This document shows positions 39,478 through 64,000 of a DNA stretch of 64,000 nt, in pieces (within the stretch, counting starts at the first letter, position 1; every line of letters begins with the position of its first letter). A program made the translations under genes and the position numbers. Source of the DNA: Oxyruncus cristatus (Eukaryota > Chordata > Aves > Passeriformes > Cotingidae); contig VXAY01004091.1 in assembly GCA_013399855.1 (NCBI GenBank), positions 390,867 to 454,866 of the forward strand, in the 5' to 3' direction. The notes under the pieces are model-generated. The model made no database searches. It worked only from the letters and a program-made list of their open reading frames with translations, and was not told the origin of the DNA.

Positions 39478-39644
39478 AGCTTTTGTAACTGACAGGAAAC
39501 GGTTGTAGCTGATAAGGACGATGCTAAACACTGAAGCCGTGCACACAAGATAGTCCATAACAAGCCAGACCTTGCACAGGCCTTGTCCCAAGTGCCGCGT
39601 CCCTGTCAGGGCATAAGGGATGTACAAAGGCATACAGAACACAC
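39478..39644 (-). CDS. Receptor copy B, exon 2 (open, diverged)
   Basis: 167 bp with acceptor TTCCTAG/GTGTG and donor GCT/GTAAGA. By eye it has about 33 base differences and 13 residue changes from copy A exon 2. It keeps the disulphide cysteine and the amine-binding aspartate of TM3. It carries NRF in place of DRF, and TR in place of KW in extracellular loop 1. Confidence 0.75.
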
Positions 39645-40274
39645 CTAGGAAAATAAAACAAGCACATATGTCAGTCAGCACTGTAGATAGTGCTTCTCAA
39701 ACCACAGAAACATTTCTGTGGTATCTGACAAAAGTACAATCGATACTGACTGGAATTGCCACATGGAAGGCTTTGTATCATCATTCAACCAATGAAAACT
39801 TTACTACAAACTAGGCAGCAGTAACATTCTTACAATTAATACCTCTCTGAAAAGTGTATTGTGTCTATTGTGTATCATTATTACTTCTGTTAATATCACC
39901 TGCTAAAGGAAGGGGCAGCTGACTTTTGTACCTGCTGAATTAAACACTGTTCTGTATTAACTGCTGAAATTGAAACAAACAAAAACATCCTTTCACCCAA
40001 TATAATTCACTAACTGCTTTCTACAATAAATTACCCAACTGCCATGCTTCTATCCTCTTAGAAGCATGATATGGTGTCCAAAAGTGTTCCAGAAGTAACT
40101 TTTTATAGAAATCCAAGTTTCAGACTAATTTTTAAAACTATATGATCAGAAGGCTGACAAAAACTGCACAATTAATTAAACACACCCAGCCTAACATTTC
40201 TTTTTATCATAATTCTTGATGATAACCACGTTTCAGTGGTGAGTTGATAGGGTATTATCTATGGGAACACACCA

Positions 40275-40312
40275 AGCCGTGGGAACGTACGTGAGTGCCC
40301 GCACCCACGGCT
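40275..40312. repeat. GC-rich inverted repeat (hairpin)
   Basis: AGCCGTGGG at 40275-40283 is matched by its exact reverse complement CCCACGGCT at 40304-40312. The 20-bp loop holds the self-complementary ACGTACGT. It is a GC-rich island within AT-rich intron 1 of copy B. Confidence 0.7.
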
Positions 40313-41559
40313 ATCTAAATTTACGCTGTTAAATACAAATGTTGAGAAAGTGACAATATTACCTTATTTTAATGAATGTTGAGGTGATCACCCTACACAG
40401 AGTCACAATGCAGCCTTGGGAGGCTGAAGAGCTAGTGGTGGAGTTTGCTACGATGCAGAAATGCAGCGAACAGCATGAATGCTGCAATGAAATGGAATCA
40501 CTGCATCTACAGAGCAACAGCTTGCTCTTTCAAGCAAAATGCTGTATTATAGATTTTAACATTCGGGGGGGAGAAAGGCTATGATTTCAACTTTAGATTT
40601 ACTACATAATAGTGTATTCTCCTGTAACAGGTATTGAAGAGTATCTTGAGAGTTTCCATTTCCATAAAAATATTTATAAAAATAACAGAATTCCTGTTAT
40701 TCTCCCTCTACTAAGAATCAAGAGATTTATATTCAAATCCAGCTATAGGTCCAGAAGCACGGAGGTAAAGCAAAAGTTGGTGAATTTCAAAATCAGACAG
40801 AATAGATATGTTAAAATAATAAGCAAATGACTGCAAGCTTTTAGCAATTAGGATCACGCAGAAAGTAAGAATAATTCAGGTATACCTGAAATCTAAATTA
40901 TGTACCTACAGAAATGCAAACAAGTTTGACTCTAATGTAGGCAAATCTTTTATCCAAATTTAGAATTAAAAACTAGACATTCTAATAAACATAATATCAG
41001 AAACAAAAACTTACGGAAATTAGGTAATGCCAAGTAAGTTCCACTTCCTTCTTTGAGAGAGTACATTATTTACTTCATACTTCCCAGCTGGATGCTTGCA
41101 TTTGTTCACTATGGTGCTAGATTGCGAGCCAGATGACAGAACACCACTTTGTCCACTGCGAGTTTGTGGGTTTTTTCTGTTCACTGCGGTGTTTTTTTCC
41201 CGTATAATGCAACTGGACAGCAGGCAAGAAGAGCTCTGCAGCACAACAAGGCAGATGTAAGCTGGAAGAAGAAATCAAGCATATGGTGGAAGAAATCAAA
41301 ACATTATACAATGAGATGTGGACATCACAAGGACAGGACTATTAGAAGCTGTGCCCCAACAGAACTTCTGACACTGGCAGTAAATTTGAAGCAGTTTCTT
41401 CTTTTCTTTCAGTGTTCTTTTTAAACGTGTGGCTAAAAAGTAGTAGAATAAAAACAGTTTAAAAATACTTTTTGTGATACAACAAGTCAGAATACGGACT
41501 TCATTAAATAGCCACAACTGTGGACACAGTAAGTACAGGTCTCCAAGACTGTGACTTAC

Positions 41560-41806
41560 CCACTGCAAAGTCAGAAACAGCAAGATTGAGAAAGAAATAG
41601 TTACTCCGATGCCTGAGGTTTCTGTCCAGGATGAAAGCAAGGATCACCAGGATGTTTCCAAGGATGGTGACCAGGCAGAGCAACACCATGAGGAAAGCCA
41701 GCAGCACCAACATGCCCAGTGAGAACTCAGAACTCGGCGACTGGGTGGGCCAAGTCTCATTACACACTGCAGCCACTTGCAGAGTTCCGGCAGTGCTGTT
41801 GTGCAT
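41560..41806 (-). CDS. Receptor copy B, exon 1 (open, identical to copy A)
   Basis: 247 bp from ATG to GTGG/GTAAGT. It is base-for-base identical to 30294-30540, and the identity runs into both flanks (41547-41864 against 30281-30598). Confidence 0.8.
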
Positions 41807-41869
41807 GTTGCGTATCCAGGTCAGTTCAGTCTGGGAAGAAAGTTGTATCTGGCAGAGTTATCCAGAAGG

Positions 41870-44800
41870 TTGAGATTCACAAGGAGTTAAAACAAGATGG
41901 GTCAAAAATCCAATAAACATTAAAACCAAAACTGTGTCAGGAGAGGAAAAATGTAAAAGTTTTTGATGCTAGATAAATCTAATTTTCTTAGGATTTTTTA
42001 AACCATATAATTCTAGAAGAGTAACTGGTTGAGAAATATGGGTTTTTTTCAAGCTCATATTTTAAAATGCAAGTTCTTCTTTAAGCAACCTGATTCATAT
42101 CTGCGGAGGTCAGGAGGGCTGATTTGAGGTTCTCTCTTGCTTTTCTCCCTCTCTCCCTCCCAGAAGTGTTTTGCTTGCTAGCCTTACAGACAATTTTTTC
42201 TGAATTTTTTTTCTCAATCCTGTGTACATATCTTAATGCGAATTCAAGTTATTTTCTAATTTCATCCTTGCTTATCTGGTGTAACTGCAATTTAGCAAGT
42301 GGTTCCTCTCTGTTGTATCTTTTCGTTGACCAAAGACATGCTTGACTTCATTGTTGTCCTTCTTTTTGTGGACTCTAGGGCTGAAAACCGATACGATGTA
42401 AATAACCATATAGAGAATTACTTACAAGAACAGTTAACCAGCAATGGTCCAACCCCCAGAGATCACCTGCAAAACTTCCACTGTATCAGTTTCAAAACTC
42501 TTAGCATCAGCCCCAGTGACACAACATCAGCTGCTGCCGCACCAGAACCAAGGAACTAAGTATCAATGCCCTGAACATGAATGAGAGCTTGGCAATTAAA
42601 GGGATGAGGCTTTTTTTTTCCACACTGGTGGGAAAAATCGTGTGTCTTCCACAAATGCTTTTGTGAGTAATGAAGCTACTTGCTGAGAGCTGTGAGTATT
42701 TCACAGTTGTAAAAATTCAATCACTTTTATTACGGGTTCTAAAAACACTTTGGTGTCTAATTTTAGATACTTAAATTTGAAAAATGTTGGCTGTCATGTC
42801 TTCGCTTCTGGTGTGGGAAAAAATTCATTAGCATTTGCCAAGTGCTTTTACTAAATGTTTGAATGGCTGCAGCACAAAAAATGAAGAACTTTATTATCCA
42901 TACAAATATCTTCCCAGCATGCAAGTCCATTATTGCTTTGAGCTTTATTTTGTCTCCATGTAATGCAAAAAAACACACTGTGGAGTGGCTATTAGGTAAT
43001 ACCACTAGCCTTTCTTCTGCTAGCCATACTAAAGCCTCATGAGGAAACTCAGCAGCTTCACCGTTTTTCATGAGAACCAGCCGACCTTGCCAAATGGCTT
43101 AAATCTTGGGGTGCTTTCTAGGCGTATACAGCTACCTAATTCTTTTCCATCTCCCTCCCTCAATGTTTCTTCTTGGAGCTAACTTAGATTTAACTTGGTT
43201 TCTTGAAATCTTAGATATCCAATTCTTCCACACAATGCTTGGAAAGCCTGTGTGTAGCAAGGCATCAACAAATATGTTCAACAGATCGACTCGATGAGCT
43301 TTTAGCAGAATTACCGTGTGGCTATAACTATGATTAAATCAGTCTAGAACACAGGTCTAGATAGAAAAATATCTAAAGTAGCTAATAAACAGCTGACTTT
43401 CATTTTTTATTCAAATAGATACGCTAGGCAATAAATGCATATCCCAGGTGAACGCATCAAAAGGATCCACAGTAAACGTTTGTTTTCTCTTTTCTTCCTT
43501 TTTTCCCCCACATACAGAACACATAAAACAGTAAAAGCACCACCCTGAACAACCTGCAATATCAAGAAATTACAAACTGTCCGGAATTGCTATGCTGCAA
43601 TAAGAAAGACAATTATCTTCACTTTTAAAAGTTAAGGGTAATAGATTTTAGAAACATCACCGTTTCGTATTTCAGCATGGAAGATCTCCAGATAAATGTA
43701 GGGGATTTATAAGAACTGTTAAGTCTCATAACCACTTGTAAGCTTGTAAGAATAACAGTTCTTCTCCACTGCTCAACCGTCTTGAATTAATTAAGGCTCT
43801 TCTACCTGCAGTGTCTGTTTGAAAGAGAAACCACCTACCAGTTCTTCAGAAGATACTTGGCTAACAAAATAGGCCAATCAGAGAGCAGATACAAAGTCTT
43901 AGTTTGGTCACTGAAGTCTGAGACACAAAGAAAAATAAATCATTCTCATACTACCTTGTTGGAGACTGTGGTGCTGTAATGGCTGTTTTCGGCCATACTG
44001 CCAATTTATTTCCAGAATAGCAAAGCAAAACCAGTAAAATAAAGAGATTAGACAACAGAGTGGCCAAAAAGACAAAATAAATGCCACAATCCACTTTTTC
44101 CTGATAGTGTTTCATACTTCATTAACATATTTTTATGACAGGCAACTGTACTTCAGGTATAAATTCATTCCATACTCCTTTTCTTCTTTTTTTTTTTTTT
44201 TTTGGACAGATATGAAATTTGTAACTCTTCCACAATTAGGGACTTTGTCTTAAACAAATTCACAATGTTTGATATCAAGAATGGTTAAAACTGCTGCTTC
44301 AGTTTAACATTATTTTTAATTTCTGAACAGAATTTATAAAGTTAAGAGTTGTTGCCAGCCATTTTTGTAACCTCCTTCCCTTGTTGGATCTTCTTCTTAG
44401 AATAAAGGAAGTTTAAACTTATGAAATGCTTGCAAATAGAAATACAAAGACAATAGCTACAATCTCAAAACTCTCAGAAAAGCAGCAGAAACTTCGCAAT
44501 ACTTAAGTCAATAAAGTACTTGAAGTGAATGCCAAAATTTTTACTTTTTAAAACAGTCTATCCATAAGACAAACTATGAACAAGAAATACCTGTATGACA
44601 AAAAAAGTACAAGACTACTACATGCACAGAGTGGATCTCCTTTCCCAAGACGAAAGGAGATTTTTAGTATCACAAGTACAAATGCTAAGGTTGAACTCAA
44701 AAGACCTTTGCTATGCAGACAAGTTAGTGTAACTCTGTAAAATTGTTTTAATATTCAGTGCAGGAATCAGTATGTTTGTTTTGTTTTTTAACCATGTATT

Positions 44801-45600
44801 TTGGTGGCACTTTTTTAAGTTACTGGAATTGCTAAGGAGTATCTCTGTTGCTCTATCAAACTCTGAAATAGTTCCTTTGATTAGATGAAGTCTGCTTTAA
44901 GAGAAAGGTTTTCTGGGGTACCTGTGCTGCAGAAATACTATGAGCAATTCAGTGTAAGAAGATATCAGCAAAAAGGTATATACCAAACTCGTGGTCAAGT
45001 AAGATAGTCTTACAATTACACCTTTCAACTATGTAAGTGCCACTGGAGAAGAGTCACTAAAAAGTCACCGACCTGATGTCACTATATGAGCAAAATACAT
45101 AAGGTGTACCTGACCTAAGAAAGCACCTCTGACTAAGAGGTCACAAAGCTTAGAAAATAACTTGAGAAAACAAAAAAACAGACAGAATATTAAAATCTAT
45201 CCTCTCCAAGTGGAAGATATCAAGGGTATGTTAAAAAAAAAGTCATCTCATCTAAATAGCAATATGACAATTAACTGACAAAACATCCTGGTGGGTTTGT
45301 CTTGTTTTGCTTTTTTTTAAAATGCATTAAAGCCTGAAAGCCATTAATGAAAGACTAGAAAATTCAAGTCTTTGTGATCATATCAGTAACACTTGCTTTT
45401 TTTCCCCACTCTGCACCAACAGAAGTCTTCAAAATGTTTATATCTTCATTACTAGATGTAACAGTCCTATTTCAAAATCCCCACGTACTTTGTTGAAACC
45501 ACTGGTTCTTTAATTATGCAACACTTAACTGTCAGCTTTTAAACAGGCTCCTAGAGTCCCGATTGTCTCAGAACAATCCTCAAAGATATTTGGTAATTTC
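41870..45600. other. Spacer between IMPACT and the receptor copies
   Basis: No gene is recognised. The part just after 41864 is the upstream flank of copy B. A T17 run lies at 44187-44203. The end near 45600 may be the IMPACT 3' UTR boundary. Confidence 0.5.
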
Positions 45601-45614
45601 ATCACATTTCTTAG

Positions 45615-45635
45615 TTTATTGCCCATTTATTTATT
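45615..45635 (-). terminator. Candidate IMPACT polyadenylation signals
   Basis: Overlapping TTTATT hexamers on the + strand read AATAAA on the minus strand, about 555-570 bp downstream of the IMPACT stop codon. The position is plausible, but no cleavage site can be shown. Confidence 0.3.
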
Positions 45636-46187
45636 ATTCAGCCTTTCTTATGTCACCAAGCAGGCCCTATCTAGCATCTGACTGAGAACTGCACAGGCAG
45701 GACCAGGCACACCAAGGCCATACAGCACTTGGCCACATGCTTGACTTTCACAGAAGAAAATCTGCAACTTAGAAAGTAACCTGGTTGGTGTACAAATGAC
45801 TCCGGTCTCGGCCTTGATATAAAAAACTAGAGAATTTAATTACTAATAAAAGACAGATATTTGAATTTGAATCCAGGCATGGAGAAGATGAGAAATCCAC
45901 ATTAGTAATTAGTCAGTTGTTGTTTGTTGGGAGGAGGTGGGTAATGGTTTCAGATGCTGCAATGTCCTCGTAACAAGGAGCTGAAATAAGAAACAGAGCG
46001 CTTGGGTCTAAGCTCTACTTCAGAACAGCAGAAAAAAAATCACAAAACGAGACGAAAATATATCTATAGCTTTACTGAATTCTCTTCTGAATATAACATA
46101 TCTGTTGCATTGGATAAGGCAATAAGGTCCAGGTTTTCTTTGTATAAATATGTGCAAAATACTATTTTAAAGTTTTTAAAAAATAAA

Positions 46188-62462
<16,275 letters not shown>

Positions 62463-62662
62463 CGGGAGCCGAGGGAAGGGGGAGGAGGAGAAAGGGGAGG
62501 AGGGAAAGGGGAAGAGAGCCGCCCGGCGCCGGGCCGTGTGCGCAGCTGTGGCCGTGACGCCGCCCGCCTTTCCTTCCGCCGGAGTAGCGATGGAGTGGGC
62601 GCACAGTGCACGGGTGCCGCGGAGTGCCACAGAACCCGCGTTCTACTTCTCCTGTAGATTTT

Positions 62663-64000
62663 AGCCTTATTCCTTACACCCTGTTTTGAAAATAAAGTGT
62701 GTAAACAGCTCTGTTTCAGTGACGATTGTACTGGCGCAGCCGTTTTCGCTTTGCATTTTATGAGACTCGGAATGGGCGATTGACAAAACTACAATAATTC
62801 CTTCGAAAAATTATTTTAGAGGATCATAGGTGTTCCAAGCGGATTTCATTACAGGTCTAGAAATTAAATTCTTTAATGTTGACAAGTTTAAGATACCTCT
62901 TTAGAGACAGCACTGATCAGTAAAGATAACCTTTTGGCTTGTGTGCACCTGTTTTTTCTGGTTTTGTAGTTTGTGTTTTCTTCCAGTGTAATTTTGTGCT
63001 GACATAATCATTAAGAATTCAAGTTAATCTTTGTTTTCCCCTTTCTCGAAAGCTTGCAGAATTCCTGGAGAACAGGATTACAGTTCAGAAGGATTGGGAC
63101 AATCAGGATAGGCGTTATAAAGGCAAAACCAAACTAAAACAAACAACCCACCAAAAAAAACCCCACCCAAACCAAAACAAACGAACAAAAAAAACCCCAC
63201 CAAACAAAAACACCTAAAAAACCCTAAAAGCGACCAAAAAAACCCACCAAAATCCCGAATGCAACAGAGATGCAACCTAGTGCTGTATTATCAACCACAT
63301 ATATTCTGGATGGAGATGGAAAACTGTTGGTCACACAGCAGTTCTGCAGAAATTATTTCAGAGTTAAAATGAATCCTAGACCTTCTTTGTCTTCAGTGTC
63401 ACAGAATTGGTTTAATTATCTTTGAAACAATAATAAAAAGAATATATCCAGTCTCAGAACATGACAAAAATGCACATTTTATCAGACAAAATCACATATT
63501 CCACTTAATTCGAAAAGAGATAGAGGCAGGGAGAGAGAGACAGAGCAACTTCAAACAGTTGTCTTCTGACCAAAAATGTTACAGAAAGCTTCAATCTACA
63601 AGGACCTAGAAAAGATAGTGCTCCATCCATTCATCCTAATACTAAATCACCTTATAAATTTAAAAAAAGAACTATAACATTTTTAAACTTTCTGACAGCA
63701 ATTTCTATATAGTGCTTGTGCATTATAAGTTTTGACTTAGCTGAACAAGTGTTTGCATTACTATACACATGATTTGTTATTAAATAACTCAGAAATGTTA
63801 TTGACATTTTTATGGTTGTTGACTATAATCCATATAAAAGCACTGATATGAAAGACTTTAGCAATCTAGTATTGGGCCAGGAAGAAAATAAACCAGATAA
63901 GAAGACAAAAAGAATAAATCACAAAACCTGTATGAACTGTAGACATCTCTGATAGATTTCTGAGGACTCTATAATTTCCTTTCACTGTCATTTGTATTTG
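62663..64000. other. Upstream flank of IMPACT, no gene recognised
   Basis: No exon is recognised. A + strand tract at about 63121-63255 consists almost wholly of A and C. In human the next gene this way is OSBPL1A, divergent from IMPACT and tens of kb distant, so none is expected here. Confidence 0.6.
63121..63255. repeat. A/C-only low-complexity tract
   Basis: Runs of AAAA(C)nAAA and CCCACC make up nearly all bases, with very few G or T. It is a simple-sequence derivative, not a regular microsatellite. Confidence 0.7.

Larger units (their letters stand above)
36762..41806 (-). pseudogene. HRH4: Histamine H4-like receptor copy B, broken in exon 3
   Basis: The upstream tandem copy of the receptor. 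Exons 1 (41806-41560) and 2 (39644-39478) are open, with the same lengths, phases and splice sites as copy A. Exon 3 (37050-36762) has lost about 485 bp matching residues 146-307 of copy A (ICL2 end, TM4, TM5, most of ICL3). The deletion shifts the frame, and TAG at 36900-36898 would end the product at about 188 residues after three membrane helices. The TM6-TM7 remnant also has in-frame stops. By itself it cannot make a working receptor. Exon 2 has lost the DRY aspartate and the loop-1 tryptophan. Exon 1 is identical to copy A. It could still supply a 5' cassette to copy A. Confidence 0.88.

Noticed and set aside
63078..63275. 65-codon frame rich in F, G and L
   Set aside because: It is a translation of the A/C-only low-complexity tract.

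Overview
The window is nuclear DNA from a bird. At least nine CR1 LINE fragments are scattered through it, and two carry the avian CR1 3' tail of repeated ATAGAATC-type octamers. The two multi-exon genes have vertebrate splice sites. IMPACT next to a histamine H4-type receptor matches the conserved vertebrate block that is OSBPL1A-IMPACT-HRH4-ZNF521 on human 18q11.2. CR1 type suggests a neoavian species, but the species cannot be named from this sequence alone.

Layout on the + strand. From 1 to about 23.5 kb I see no protein-coding gene, only intergenic DNA with CR1 pieces, a G-quadruplex motif, a possible conserved non-coding block and a 40-bp perfect palindrome. From 23.5 to 41.8 kb there is a tandem duplication of a histamine H3/H4-like GPCR on the minus strand. 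Copy A (23535-30540, three coding exons, 399 aa) is intact. Copy B (36762-41806) keeps exons 1 and 2 but has lost the middle of exon 3. From 46.2 to 62.5 kb lies IMPACT on the minus strand, 11 coding exons and 320 aa, the same length as human IMPACT, starting in a CpG-rich promoter at about 62.3-62.6 kb. From 62.7 to 64 kb I see only upstream intergenic DNA.

The most notable observation is in the receptor duplication. Exon 1 and its flanks are identical over 318 bp in copies A and B, although exon 2 of the two copies is only about 80% identical and exon 3 of copy B is wrecked. This implies a recent gene conversion (or an assembly artefact) confined to exon 1. Splice phases match between copies and copy B lies upstream, so exons 1B and 2B could in principle serve as an alternative 5' cassette spliced to exon 3A.

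IMPACT is a cytosolic RWD-domain protein that competes with GCN2 for GCN1 and dampens the integrated stress response. The histamine receptor is a Gi-coupled plasma-membrane receptor. They share a neighbourhood but no known pathway. All exon boundaries were read from splice signals and frame continuity by eye, without transcript evidence.
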